The position numbers were made by a program, and so were the translations under genes. From the NCBI RefSeq assembly GCF_030866825.1, contig NZ_CP133020.1, forward strand, positions 1,116,001-1,180,000: 64,000 bases of DNA, given 5' to 3'. Of this stretch, positions 25,636-35,254 are shown in pieces. Each line of letters begins with the position of its first letter. Position 1 is the stretch's first letter. Origin of the DNA: Rathayibacter sp. SW19. Its GTDB lineage: Bacteria > Actinomycetota > Actinomycetes > Actinomycetales > Microbacteriaceae. Under the pieces are notes generated by a model. The model saw only the letters and a program-made list of their open reading frames with translations, was not told the DNA's origin and ran no database searches.

Positions 25636-25890
25636 TCACGCCTCGGTGAAAGCGTCGGCTCCGTCTCCGCCGGGAGCGGCAGCGGCATCGGCGCCGAACC
25701 AGGCGATCGCGGTCAGGACCCGCCGGTTCGTGGCGGCGTCAGCATGAAGGTTGAGCTTCGCAAAGATCGATCGGATGTGCGCATCGACGGTGCGCTCCGA
25801 CAAGAACAGCATCGCGGCGATCGCCGCGTTCGTCAGACCGCGCGCGAGAAGGCGAAGCACATCGCGTTCGCGAGTGCTGAGTTGAGTCAC
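25636..25890 (-). CDS. Stand-alone LuxR/NarL-type HTH protein, 84 aa
   Basis: GTG 25890 (MTQLSTRERDVLRLLARGL) has AGGAGG at ideal spacing. Almost the entire protein is a LuxR HTH (LTNAAIAAMLFLSERTVDAHIRSIF), followed by an Ala/Gly-rich tail. There is no receiver or ligand domain and no remnant of one upstream. Single-domain LuxR proteins act as constitutive DNA binders or compete with full-length regulators; two larger LuxR proteins are encoded within 7 kb. Confidence 0.72.
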   Translation of the reverse strand: MTQLSTRERDVLRLLARGLTNAAIAAMLFLSERTVDAHIRSIFAKLNLHADAATNRRVLTAIAWFGADAAAAPGGDGADAFTEA

Positions 25891-26264
25891 GGCGTGCCTC
25901 CTGTTCGCCCTGCATTGTGCACCTGTGAGAAGGCTAGGCAACGCCTACGACCGGGTGCCATACGTATTGGGCCAGCATCCGCTGCCGCCTACGTAGTCGA
26001 GGCAGCGGCATGCGGTGCTGCCTCGGATGTGCTCGGCCGTTACTCGACCACCGGTTGATTGGCGCGCGTTACTCGACACGTGGGATCCTCTTTCAGCAGG
26101 GGAACCTCTGTCAGCATGGGATCGCTCGCGTGCGCCCCCGCAAAGTAGCGGTTGCCTGCCCGGCGGGCCTGGCCAGCGCGAGCACGCCGCGAGCAGTTCG
26201 AGCATGGCGCAAAGATTTTGCGTTGCCTCTTTCTTAGAGGTTTCTGAGGCACTACCTTTTAGGC
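25891..26264. other. Intergenic region with short inverted repeats
   Basis: No convincing gene in 374 bp. A perfect CCTCT-TTCTT-AGAGG repeat (26226-26240), nested in GCCTC...GAGGC, sits 25 bp before the LuxR-ATPase start and is an operator candidate. A degenerate TTACTCGACCACCGG remnant of the intergenic repeat lies near 26041. Confidence 0.4.
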
Positions 26265-29039
26265 ATGCCGGATGCACCCCCGCGCCCCGCCGCGCTCCAG
26301 CTTGGGCGCGGTCTGTTCGCGCGCGACACCGTACTGTCCGAGATTCACGCGTTGCGCGCGGATGGCCTCGGTGTGATCCTGCGGGGCTCTCCTGGCGTCG
26401 GGAAGAGTTCCATCCTGCGCCACATCGCCAGCGACGTGACAACGGCAGGCGGCACGGCCATCGTCCTCTCCGGCAGCGAACTGGGTACGAGTGTGCCGTT
26501 GGGTGCATTCCTCCCGTTGCTTGACGCAGCGACACTGGGCGTGCACTGGCCGGGTGGTACGTCAGCGCCCGGCCAGTCAGCGCCTGGCCAGCCAGCGCCT
26601 GGTCAGTCAGCGCCCGGCCAGTCAGCGCCTGGCCAGTCAGCGCCTGGTCAGTCAGCGCCTAGCCAGTCAGGGCCGACGCCATCCTCCGCCGCGCCGCTCG
26701 ACCTCCTGACGATTGCGGATGCCGCCCGCCGGACCGCGAAGACCGCTGATCTGCTTGTCGTCGACGATGCTCACCTGCTCGATCCGGCTTCGGCGGGATT
26801 GGTGCACCAGCTGGCATCCGCGGGAACTGCGGTGCTTCTGGCTGCTCGCCGTAACGAACCGCTGGCTGCCGCGATCGATGCGCTGTGGCGCGCAGGCGGC
26901 ATCCGCCCGGTTGAGATCGAGGCATTCACGGAGGAAGAGACCGCCGCGCTTCTGCAATCGATGCTGTCTGGGCTCGTCGACGGTGGCTTGGCACGAGCGA
27001 CGTTCGAGGCGAGCGCGGGCAACGCGTTGTACATTCGAGAGCTCCTCGGAGCAGGCCTTGACCAGCGTGTCGTCGTGCGCCGCAGGGGAGTCTGGGTGTT
27101 GCGCGCCCCGTTGCCGGTCGCCGACAATCTGACCGCTCTCTTGCAGGAGCGCTTCGCCGGTGCCGAGGACGAAGTGAAGTTCGCGGCCGAGCTGGTGGCG
27201 GTGATGGACTCGCTTCGGTTGTCATGGGCCGAACGGGTTCTCACGTCGGCCGTGTGGGAGCGCGCCGAGGCTGCCGGTCTTGTGCGAAGCGAGGGTGTGT
27301 CGCAGGTCACGCTCCGGCTGGCGCATCCGCCGTATCGAGCCGCCGTGCTCGGCACGATGACCGCGTTGCGTCGGCGCAGGGTGTACGAATCACTGGTGAC
27401 AGCGGTCGGCGCCGATCCGCTGAGTGACGCCGAGCGCATTGCGCTGGGCCGTTGGAGCCTTGAGCTGAACGAAGACCGACCCGTCGGCGAGTGGCTGGCG
27501 TTGGCGCAACTCGTGCAGGCGGTCAACCCTGCGCTCGCCGAAGACTTTCTGGTCGCGGGCGTTGCTGCCGGAGGGGGCATCCCCGCGAAGCTGTTGCTGG
27601 CGAACCTGCTGACCCACCAGCATCGCGTCGTTGAGTCGGAGGCGATCTTCGCCGAGCTCTCCGCCGACGAGTTGAATCTCGAGCAGCGGCGATCTCTTGC
27701 TGCAACGCGTGCATTTCTGCTCGCGATGCCGGCGCAACGGCCACTGGGCGCGCTGGCGCTGCTTGACGAAGCGATTGCACAGTTCGGGGAGCACCCTGAG
27801 CTGACGGTGGTGCGTTCGACGGCACTGTGGCGCTGCGGGCGAGTCGCCGAGGCGATCACGGCGGCGCAGATTGTGCTCGCAGAAATCGACTTGCCGATCC
27901 CGATCACAGCTCACGCGTGTCTGACTGCCGTGTCCGCGATGATCTACGCGCACGACCAGCGCGGCGTCTCGAAGCTTGTCGATCGCATGATGGAACTGAC
28001 GCAGCATTCCACGGATGCACTGCCAGAGGGCACAGGCGCAGCGCTACTGGTCAACGCCAGCAGGCACGCCATGATGCTCGGCGACCTTCAGGAGGCCGCT
28101 CATCTCACGGCGCAGGGCTACCTGACCGCTCTGCAGGGCGGTGACGACGGGGTGCGCGCGCAATACGCCTTGCTGTACGGCTGGAACCGCGCACTCGCAG
28201 GAGACCTGACCCTGGGCCTGCGCTACCTGAAAGAGGCGCATGCCGGGCACGGTGTATGGACGCCGACGACGCTGCCCTGGGTGCGCTCGACGCTGATCCA
28301 GATCCTCGTCGGATGCGGAGAAGTCGCGACCGCGCGCCGGGAGCTGTACTGGCTGACGACGGAGCCGTTCGCTGAGCTGTACACCGTCGATGTCGCCTTG
28401 GCTCGGGCCAGTGTCCTCGCCGCGAGCGGACAGTGCGACCGCGCGATTGCCGTGCTGCGCGAGGTCTGCCCCTGGGCGGAGGCCAACGGGCAACGGCTGC
28501 GGGCAGAAGAAGCTTGGCATGCGCGCATGCGCTATGGCGATCACGACGCGGTTGAGGGCGTGATCGACCGCTACAGTCGTCAACCGGGGGCACAGCAGGG
28601 CGCGATCGTCGCGCATGCCGTCGCCCTCCGTGCCGACGATCCGGATGCCCTCGAGCGCGCTGCTCGATCACTGGGCGAAGCCGGGCTGTACTGGTACGCC
28701 GCAGAAGCAGCGGCCCACGCCGTTCAAGCCCAGCGCAAGCGTAAAGATGCGCGGGCGGAGCTCTTCGCGATCGAGCGGCTGACCCGATTGGTGGCGCGAT
28801 GCCCTGGTCTGAACAGCGCGCTGATCCGCGACCAACTCCGCAGTCCGCTGACCGCTCGAGAATCGGAACTCGCCGAACGGGCGGCGCTCGGGCATAGTGA
28901 CGCACAGATCGCGCAGCAACTCGGGATCTCCGTCCGCACCGTGCAGACCCACCTCGGACGGGTCTACGGCAAACTGGGAGTGCACGGCAGAATGGAACTC
29001 ACTCGGGCGCTCATTGGCGAGGTAGGCAACGTCGTCTGA
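26265..29039 (+). CDS. Large ATP-binding LuxR regulator (LAL/MalT-like STAND protein)
   Basis: A 924-aa protein. The N-terminal STAND ATPase has Walker A GSPGVGKS (41-48) and Walker B LLVVDDAH (163-170). A helical, TPR-like middle spans about 300-850, and a C-terminal LuxR HTH about 860-915 (LTARESELAERAALGHSDAQ to VRTVQTHLGRVYGKL). Such proteins switch on when a small ligand binds and ATP is exchanged. Residues 101-135 are seven five-residue repeats (APGQS type) inserted between the two Walker motifs. The target genes are unknown; the neighbouring monooxygenase block is a possibility. Confidence 0.88.
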   Translation: MPDAPPRPAALQLGRGLFARDTVLSEIHALRADGLGVILRGSPGVGKSSILRHIASDVTTAGGTAIVLSGSELGTSVPLGAFLPLLDAATLGVHWPGGTSAPGQSAPGQPAPGQSAPGQSAPGQSAPGQSAPSQSGPTPSSAAPLDLLTIADAARRTAKTADLLVVDDAHLLDPASAGLVHQLASAGTAVLLAARRNEPLAAAIDALWRAGGIRPVEIEAFTEEETAALLQSMLSGLVDGGLARATFEASAGNALYIRELLGAGLDQRVVVRRRGVWVLRAPLPVADNLTALLQERFAGAEDEVKFAAELVAVMDSLRLSWAERVLTSAVWERAEAAGLVRSEGVSQVTLRLAHPPYRAAVLGTMTALRRRRVYESLVTAVGADPLSDAERIALGRWSLELNEDRPVGEWLALAQLVQAVNPALAEDFLVAGVAAGGGIPAKLLLANLLTHQHRVVESEAIFAELSADELNLEQRRSLAATRAFLLAMPAQRPLGALALLDEAIAQFGEHPELTVVRSTALWRCGRVAEAITAAQIVLAEIDLPIPITAHACLTAVSAMIYAHDQRGVSKLVDRMMELTQHSTDALPEGTGAALLVNASRHAMMLGDLQEAAHLTAQGYLTALQGGDDGVRAQYALLYGWNRALAGDLTLGLRYLKEAHAGHGVWTPTTLPWVRSTLIQILVGCGEVATARRELYWLTTEPFAELYTVDVALARASVLAASGQCDRAIAVLREVCPWAEANGQRLRAEEAWHARMRYGDHDAVEGVIDRYSRQPGAQQGAIVAHAVALRADDPDALERAARSLGEAGLYWYAAEAAAHAVQAQRKRKDARAELFAIERLTRLVARCPGLNSALIRDQLRSPLTARESELAERAALGHSDAQIAQQLGISVRTVQTHLGRVYGKLGVHGRMELTRALIGEVGNVV
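26565..26669 (+). repeat. 15-bp coding tandem repeat within the LuxR ATPase
   Basis: Seven copies of an in-frame 15-bp unit (CAGTCAGCGCCTGGC with few substitutions) encode APGQS/APGQP. Unit changes would alter linker length by five residues without shifting the frame. Confidence 0.9.
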
Positions 29040-29085
29040 CGCGACCGGCGTGTAGTCGACTGCGCCTCCTGCGCGACCGGCGTGC

Positions 29086-29463
29086 TCAGCCGAGCCACGG
29101 ATACGGCGGACCCCCGCTGTGACGGCTCAGATCATTCAAATGCCGTTCGATTTGCACAATGCGAGCCAGGATGTCTGCGCCGTCCACTACGAGCGGCCCG
29201 CGCACGACGACGACGCGGCCGTCGAAGAAGCCGGCCATGCCGTTTGCGGCGTCATTGTGGCCGGAGATTCCTGCTCGATTCTCGTCGTGTGCGATGCCGA
29301 ACACGCCGTCGAAGTGCTGGCTCTCGCCCAGCGTGCCCGCATTGGAGACGCTGTGCCCGGACACGCCCTGGCCGCTTTGGCTGAATCCGACCACTCCGCG
29401 GGCCGTCGTGCTGTCGCCGCGTACCGCCTCGCCGTCTGCCGACTCTCCGCGCAGTTGACTCAT
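29086..29463 (-). CDS. GVxG-repeat protein, 125 aa
   Basis: ATG 29463 (MSQLRGESADGEAVRGDS) has AAAGGGAG upstream. The middle is a run of short Gly-rich repeats (GVVGFSQSG, GVSGHSVSN, GVFGIAHDE, GISGHNDAA, GMAGFFDG) that suggests stacked beta turns as in phage tail-spike or surface beta-helix proteins. The end (VDGADILARIVQIERHLNDL) is probably a helical oligomerisation stretch. There is no signal peptide. It is downstream of the monooxygenase gene in the same direction. Function unknown. Confidence 0.6.
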   Translation of the reverse strand: MSQLRGESADGEAVRGDSTTARGVVGFSQSGQGVSGHSVSNAGTLGESQHFDGVFGIAHDENRAGISGHNDAANGMAGFFDGRVVVVRGPLVVDGADILARIVQIERHLNDLSRHSGGPPYPWLG

Positions 29464-29617
29464 GATCTCCCTTTCCTCGGATGTCATTCGTTGCAGTTCG
29501 CCATTGCCGTCCCGGCCCTGCTGTGCCACCAGCGTAGGAAGGTGGCAGTGCCCGCAGCATCCGGGGTAGCACCTAGTTTTCGTGCGCCGTGCCCGTGCGC
29601 CCCGCTGCGTGAGCACG

Positions 29618-30772
29618 CTATCCGTGAGCACCGTTATCCGCGAGCACCGCGGGAGACGGCAGCGCGCCGACATGCTCGGCGGCGACACCGGCGATGCGCC
29701 GCGCATCTCGGCCGACGCCGTGCACCATCGAAGAGGCCATGGAGCTCAGGAAGTGCAGGCCGACGAAGTAGAGACCGGGTTCGTCGGTGGCGATGCCGCA
29801 ATCGTGCTGCGGCACTCCGTCTTCTCCGATGGTCGGCAGTTGGATCCATGAGAAGCCGGCCGAGAAGCCGGTGCACCAGATGACGTTTGTCACGTCGAGG
29901 CCGGTTCCGTCCTCGAGCGTCGGCAGACCGTCTCGCGCGTCGATGATTCGGCCGACGCGACGCACACCGACTGCGGCGAGCTCCCTCGACTTCAATCGCA
30001 CGAGCGGCGTGCCGTGGGTCAGGAGCCGCGGGCGTGCGCGGCGCCCGATCGGGGTCTGCACGGACAGGATCCGAGGAAACACCAGCCCGAACAGCAACGG
30101 AACGATCACGCGCCGCCGCAACAGGCTGTCCGCCGCGAACGGAAACTCTCCCGTGCTGTTCCCGGCAAGCACAACCGGATGCGTCGCCGCGAGGTCCTTG
30201 GCGATCTCGGCACCCGAGTTGCCTGCCCCCACCACCAGTACCGGACCGTCTGCAAGCTGCCCAGGATTGCGGTAGGAAACCGCATTCAGTTGACGGATGC
30301 CTGGAGCGAGTCGCTCGGCGAAGTCGGGTATCCGCGGCACCTGGAAGTCCGACATTGCAACGACGACCTGGCGGGCGACGAACACGCGGGCGCCACACGT
30401 GGCGACAAAATCGTCACCATCGCGAAAGAGCGCATCGACGCGCGCCGCACCCACGACGGGCAGTGAGAATCGCGCGGCATAGGCCTGCAGATAGTCCGCC
30501 ATATCGTCTTTTGCAGGGAGCTTCGCCGAGGGCGCGGGGAACGGCATGCCGTCAAGCCCGTCGTAGCCGGCAGGGGAGAACAGTCGCAAGCTGTCCCAGC
30601 GATTGCGCCAGGCATCCCCGATGTTCGTGGCGGCGTCGAGAACGAGATGGTCGACTTCGAGCCGAGTGAGATGGTACGAGACTGACAGTCCGGCCTGGCC
30701 GCCGCCGATCACGATGACGTCGGTTCGGTGCCAGCCGCCGGGCGTGGTTTTTAGGTTCGGTATCTGTTTCAT
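29618..30772 (-). CDS. Flavin-containing monooxygenase-like oxidoreductase
   Basis: A 384-aa protein with FAD-binding GGGQAG (23-28) and the NADPH-binding GAGNSG in its centre. NIGDAWRNRWDSLRLFSP is the usual post-Rossmann segment, and WCTGFSAGFSWI resembles the ATG-type motif. This group oxidises N, S or ketone substrates with NADPH and O2. The substrate is unknown. It lies between two LuxR regulators that may control it. Confidence 0.85.
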   Translation of the reverse strand: MKQIPNLKTTPGGWHRTDVIVIGGGQAGLSVSYHLTRLEVDHLVLDAATNIGDAWRNRWDSLRLFSPAGYDGLDGMPFPAPSAKLPAKDDMADYLQAYAARFSLPVVGAARVDALFRDGDDFVATCGARVFVARQVVVAMSDFQVPRIPDFAERLAPGIRQLNAVSYRNPGQLADGPVLVVGAGNSGAEIAKDLAATHPVVLAGNSTGEFPFAADSLLRRRVIVPLLFGLVFPRILSVQTPIGRRARPRLLTHGTPLVRLKSRELAAVGVRRVGRIIDARDGLPTLEDGTGLDVTNVIWCTGFSAGFSWIQLPTIGEDGVPQHDCGIATDEPGLYFVGLHFLSSMASSMVHGVGRDARRIAGVAAEHVGALPSPAVLADNGAHG

Positions 30773-30858
30773 GAAACGAAACGTAACCGCAGAGCATCAC
30801 CGGCACATCGGCGGAATCCGCCATCCAAAGCGCGGCGGCACTGGGCATTTCTACCCAA

Positions 30859-32523
30859 TCAGCCGTAGATCAGCCCGTTCTCGTACGCGTAGGAGGTTGC
30901 CGCAGCGCGAGACGGCACCGAGAGTTTGGTCAGGATGTTGCTGACATGCCGATCGATGGTTCTCGCACTGAGCCCCAACGTCGTCGCGATTTCCTTGTTC
31001 GTGCGCCCTGTCGCGGCCAGGCGCAGCACCTGCAGTTCCCGCGAGCTCAGGAGGAGGCCTGCCGCCGCCCGTCCCCGTTCCGGTGGGCCGAGATGCAGGA
31101 GGTCGGGCCCGGCAGCGAGGTCCGCGAACACGGCGCGCGCGGCCGCAAACTCGAGCCGTGCACCCTCGATGTCGCTGAGCGCCGCATACGCTGCGGACAG
31201 CCCGACGCGCACCCGTGCCGCCGAATACGGTGCGGCCAACTCCAGCCAGATGCCGAGAGCCTCGCGCAACAGCACCAGCGCATCGCCCGATTCGCCTGCA
31301 GCCAGCGCCACGAATCCGCGTGCCTGTGCCGACAGCGCGCGCAGCACAGGCGTGCCATAGCAATCGGCAATCTCGGCAAGATCCTGTGCAGCCTGCGAAG
31401 CGGATGCTTGCTCATCGGCCGCCAGCAGGATCTCGACACACGCGGGTAAGAAGCGGGCTCTACTGAGCGCTGAACGGGTGGTCGCCACAGCGCGGCGGAT
31501 GGCGCCGACCGCGACGTCCAGTCGGCCTTGCTCGAGGCGTAGCAGCGCCAGCCCGGGCTGCGGGTCGCCGCCGAGCTCGCTCACGTGCTCATATGCCAAC
31601 TCCGCCTCTGCGACATGGCCGCGCAACCGGTGGATCTCCGCCTGCTCGTAGTAGGCGGCGGACCGCTCGTGCTGGTCGGCGGTCGCGCCGGAGGCGACCA
31701 GGAGAACCTCGTCGAGCGCGTCCGACCAGGCGCCACCGAGTCGCATCAGTTCAGCGCGATGCACTCGGCAGGTGCCGCTGAACATGCCGAGCTGCGCCTG
31801 AGCCGCGCACCACGCGTCAAGCACGGCGGACCATTCGCGCGCCCGGTCGACAGCGAAGATGCGCTGGCAGCTGCCAACGACGGCGCAGTACACCAAACCC
31901 TTGCTGAGCTCGCTGACAGGCTCGGTTGTCGCGATCAGCATCGCGTCGTCGAGCAGTTGCATCCCGCCGGCCACATCACCGGATTCGATCAACGCGCGAC
32001 CGCCGAGCTGGCGCGCCAACGCCGACAGGTCCGGCTCGCCGAAGCGGTCGCCGATCGCCAGCGCCGCCAGGGCGACCGCATGTGCACCTTGCGTGTTGCC
32101 GACACGGAGCAGTTCGTGGATCCGTGGAAGCATGAGATAGCCGCGCTCGGCGCACTCGTCATGATTTTCGAGGAGCCGTTCGCACCGGGCGAGCCACGCC
32201 TTGGCTCGGCCGGTTTCACCCAAAGACGCCAGTCGGAACCCGTGCCAGAAGGCCGCGCGGGCCGCGCCCAACTCATCCTTCTCCGCCAGGCATGCAGCAT
32301 ACCCGCGCTCCTGAAGCTGGGAGGCGACCTCGTCGCGACGAGTCAACGCGGCCGAGGCACCGAGCAGTGCGAGATCGCGGGAGTCGAGCGGCTGCTCGAG
32401 GTCTGCCGCGCTGAGCCCCGCATAAGCGTCCTCCCAACGGCGCTCCGCAAAGGCGGCGCGCCCGTCGGCCAAGACGCTGGAGTGGCCAGCGGCCACGCGG
32501 GGCGCCGGAACCAGTTTGGTCAT
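30859..32523 (-). CDS. LuxR-family regulator with helical-repeat sensor region
   Basis: The start is ATG 32523 (MTKLVPAPRVAAGHSSVL); the 62-codon upstream extension overlaps the cysS promoter region. The 554-aa product has TPR-like helical repeats over about 10-480 (GRAAFAERRWEDAYAGLSAA and similar) and a C-terminal LuxR HTH at about 490-550 (LSSRELQVLRLAATGRTNKE to ARTIDRHVSNILTKL). No ATPase motif is present, unlike the other large LuxR gene nearby. It is transcribed towards the monooxygenase gene, separated by 86 bp. Confidence 0.82.
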   Translation of the reverse strand: MTKLVPAPRVAAGHSSVLADGRAAFAERRWEDAYAGLSAADLEQPLDSRDLALLGASAALTRRDEVASQLQERGYAACLAEKDELGAARAAFWHGFRLASLGETGRAKAWLARCERLLENHDECAERGYLMLPRIHELLRVGNTQGAHAVALAALAIGDRFGEPDLSALARQLGGRALIESGDVAGGMQLLDDAMLIATTEPVSELSKGLVYCAVVGSCQRIFAVDRAREWSAVLDAWCAAQAQLGMFSGTCRVHRAELMRLGGAWSDALDEVLLVASGATADQHERSAAYYEQAEIHRLRGHVAEAELAYEHVSELGGDPQPGLALLRLEQGRLDVAVGAIRRAVATTRSALSRARFLPACVEILLAADEQASASQAAQDLAEIADCYGTPVLRALSAQARGFVALAAGESGDALVLLREALGIWLELAAPYSAARVRVGLSAAYAALSDIEGARLEFAAARAVFADLAAGPDLLHLGPPERGRAAAGLLLSSRELQVLRLAATGRTNKEIATTLGLSARTIDRHVSNILTKLSVPSRAAATSYAYENGLIYG

Positions 32524-32632
32524 GCCGCGATTATCCCGCGCGCTACGCGGCAACGACAGGGTCAACTCGAAGGCGTCGGCCAGCCGGTTGCGGCCGCCGT
32601 AACACTCAGCGGTGACCGAATAGGCTAGACCG

Positions 32633-34066
32633 GTGACCGTGAGACTGTATGACACCAAGGCCCAGGCCCTGCGTGATTTCACCCCGCTTGTGGATGGCGC
32701 GGTGGGCATGTACGTCTGTGGTCCGACGGTGCAGTCCTCCCCGCATATCGGCCACCTGCGCTCCGCCCTTGTCTACGACCAGTTGCGGCGCTGGCTGAAC
32801 TATCGCGGCTACGACGTCACGCTCGTGCGCAATGTCACGGACATCGATGACAAAATCCTCGTCAACGCCGCCGCCGGGCAGACTTCGGGCAGCAGCGAGC
32901 AGTGGTGGGCGCTCGCCTACCGCTACGAGCTCGAGTTCACGGCAGGCTACAACGCTCTCGGCATTCTGCCCCCGACCTATGAGCCGCGCGCGACCGCGAG
33001 CATCCCGCAGATGCAGTCGCTGATCGCTCGGCTGATTGATGCCGGGCACGCCTATCCGGCAGCGGATGCCTCCGGTGACGTCTATTTCGACGTCGCCAGC
33101 TGGCCGGCCTACGGTGCGCTCACGCATCAGAGCATCGACAAGATGGAGGCTGCGGAAGACGCCGACCCGCGTGCAAAGCGCGATCCGCGGGACTTCGCCC
33201 TGTGGAAGGGCCACAAGGCCGACGAACCGGAATCCGCGTCGTGGGCGAGCCCGTGGGGCCCCGGCCGCCCTGGCTGGCACATCGAGTGCTCCGCCATGTC
33301 GGCGCAATACCTCGGAGCGCAGTTTGACATCCACGGCGGCGGGCTTGACCTGCGCTTTCCGCATCACGAGAACGAGCTCGCCCAGTCCACTGCGGCCGGC
33401 GATTCATTCGCGAACTATTGGGTGCACAACGGGCTCGTCAACATCAACGGTCAGAAGATGTCGAAGTCGCTCGGCAACTCCGTATATGCGGCAGATCTGC
33501 TCGGCCAGGCGCATCCGCTCGTCGTGCGGTACTACCTGGGTGCGGCGCACTATCGGTCGACGATCGACTTCCACGACGGATCGCTGGCCGAGGCGGAGGC
33601 CGCGCTCGATCGGATCACCGGCTATCTCGAGCGGGTCGAACGGCGCCTGGCAGACACCCGCTTCGCAGGCAGCGGCGCTGAGGTGATTCCGGATGCGTTC
33701 GCCACGGCCATGGACGACGATCTCGCCGTTCCGCAGGCGCTTGCCGTGTTGCACGAGGCGGTGCGGGCCGGCAATGCCGCGCTCGACGGCGGGGACCTTT
33801 CCGCGGCAGCCACCGTGCGAGGCCAGGTCATCGCCATGAGCGAGATCCTCGGTATCAACCCGCGCGCGGAACACTGGCAAAGAACTGCGGATGCCCCCGC
33901 ACTCGACGCGCTGGACGCACTCGCCCGCAGGCTGCTGGCCGACAGGCAAGCTGCCAGAGACGCCCGGGATTTCGCTGCAGCAGATCGTATCCGTGACGAA
34001 TTCGCCGCGGCGGGCATCACCATCGAAGACACCCCGACGGGTGCGCATTGGAGCATTGAATCGTGA
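32633..34066 (+). CDS. cysS: Cysteinyl-tRNA synthetase
   Basis: A 477-aa class I synthetase starting GTG. It has zinc ligand Cys29 (MYVCGPTVQ), HIGH motif PHIGHLRS, WHIECSAMS and FPHHENE zinc ligands, and KMSKS motif GQKMSKSLGN. It is CysS rather than the MshC paralogue because of the full-length C-terminal anticodon region and the downstream rlmB. The stop overlaps the rlmB start by 4 nt. Confidence 0.96.
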   Translation: MTVRLYDTKAQALRDFTPLVDGAVGMYVCGPTVQSSPHIGHLRSALVYDQLRRWLNYRGYDVTLVRNVTDIDDKILVNAAAGQTSGSSEQWWALAYRYELEFTAGYNALGILPPTYEPRATASIPQMQSLIARLIDAGHAYPAADASGDVYFDVASWPAYGALTHQSIDKMEAAEDADPRAKRDPRDFALWKGHKADEPESASWASPWGPGRPGWHIECSAMSAQYLGAQFDIHGGGLDLRFPHHENELAQSTAAGDSFANYWVHNGLVNINGQKMSKSLGNSVYAADLLGQAHPLVVRYYLGAAHYRSTIDFHDGSLAEAEAALDRITGYLERVERRLADTRFAGSGAEVIPDAFATAMDDDLAVPQALAVLHEAVRAGNAALDGGDLSAAATVRGQVIAMSEILGINPRAEHWQRTADAPALDALDALARRLLADRQAARDARDFAAADRIRDEFAAAGITIEDTPTGAHWSIES

Positions 34067-35169
34067 AGAACAGTTCGGGCAAGCCCCGCGCCGGCGCCGT
34101 GCGCAAATCCAAGAAGGGCGCTCAGGTCGGCTCTGGTGGTCAAGGCCGTCAAGCGCTCGAGGGCAAGAAGCCGACTCCGAAAGCGGAAGATCGGCCATAC
34201 CATCCCGCTGGAAAGCGTAAGGCTGCCGGCGAACGCTACGAGACGGCATCCGGTGGTCGAGGCAAGCCGAACCGGCGCGGTGACGGTGCGCTGGGGCGTG
34301 GTGGAGAGCAGTCGGGCCGCGGCGGCCAGGGCGGTGGTCGAGGCGGCCAGAGTGCCCGCCGCAGTGTCGGCGGTCGAGCGACAGAGGGGCGGGCGCCGCG
34401 TGGGCGCGCAAAGGTTGACGACAGTGAGATGGTCACCGGTCGCAATTCCGTGCTTGAGGCCCTGCGGGCGAAGATCCCTGCGACAACGCTCTACCTGGCC
34501 GCACGCATCGAAATGGACGATCGCGTGAAGGAGGTGTTGTCGATCGCGACCGGTCGCGGCATCCCGATCCTCGAGGTGATGCGGCCGGAGCTCGATCGGC
34601 TCGCGGGGCACGATTCGGTGCACCAGGGGCTGGTGTTGAAGGTGCCACCGTATGAGTACGCGCATCCGCTCGAGGTGCTCGACCTGGTCATCAGTCGCGC
34701 CCAGAAACCGCTGTTCGTCGCACTGGACGGCATCACGGACCCGCGCAACCTGGGGGCGATCATCCGTTCGACCGCCGCGTTCGGCGGCCAGTGTGTGATC
34801 GTGCCGCAGAGGCGCTCGGTCGGGCTGACGGCGTCGGCCTGGAAAACCTCGGCAGGCGCAGCGGCTCGAACCCCCGTCGCCATGGCACCGAATCTCACCC
34901 AGACGTTGAAGTCGCTCAAGGAGCGGGGCATGTTCGTGCTCGGACTCGACGGTGAAGGCGATGTGTCACTGCCCGGGCTCGAGCTGGCCGATCGGCCGGT
35001 CGTCGTTGTCGTCGGCAGCGAGGGCAAGGGCCTTTCGCGTTTGGTCACCGAGACCTGCGACGCGATCGTGTCGATCCCGATCAGTGCGACGACCGAGTCG
35101 CTCAATGCCGGAATCGCCGCGAGTGTCACCCTTTACGAGATCTCCAAACTGCGCGCCGCCGCCCGTTGA
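34063..35169 (+). CDS. rlmB: 23S rRNA (guanosine-2'-O)-methyltransferase RlmB
   Basis: A 368-aa SPOUT enzyme that methylates G2251 of 23S rRNA. The first 120 residues are a Lys/Arg/Gly-rich extension (GRGGQGGGRGGQSARRS) common in actinobacterial homologues. The substrate-binding domain starts at VTGRNSVLEALRAK. The SPOUT knot follows with DGITDPRNLGAIIRSTAAFG, VVVVGSEGKGLSRLV and IPISATTESLNAGIAASV. It is translationally coupled to cysS. Confidence 0.95.
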   Translation: MKNSSGKPRAGAVRKSKKGAQVGSGGQGRQALEGKKPTPKAEDRPYHPAGKRKAAGERYETASGGRGKPNRRGDGALGRGGEQSGRGGQGGGRGGQSARRSVGGRATEGRAPRGRAKVDDSEMVTGRNSVLEALRAKIPATTLYLAARIEMDDRVKEVLSIATGRGIPILEVMRPELDRLAGHDSVHQGLVLKVPPYEYAHPLEVLDLVISRAQKPLFVALDGITDPRNLGAIIRSTAAFGGQCVIVPQRRSVGLTASAWKTSAGAAARTPVAMAPNLTQTLKSLKERGMFVLGLDGEGDVSLPGLELADRPVVVVVGSEGKGLSRLVTETCDAIVSIPISATTESLNAGIAASVTLYEISKLRAAAR

Positions 35170-35179
35170 GGAGCGGCCG

Positions 35180-35251
35180 GGTCTCGATACGCCCGCTCGC
35201 TGCGCTCGCGGGCTACTCGACCAGCGAAAAGGTCCGCTGGTCGAGTAGCGG
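35180..35251. repeat. Intergenic palindromic repeat
   Basis: GGTCTCGATACGCCCGCTCG-CTGCG-CTCGCGGGCTACTCGACC, followed by an inverted CGCTGGTCGAGTAGCGG. It is placed between the convergent rlmB and DUF4032 genes and can fold, so it may also stop transcription. Confidence 0.85.
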
Positions 35252-35254
35252 CCG

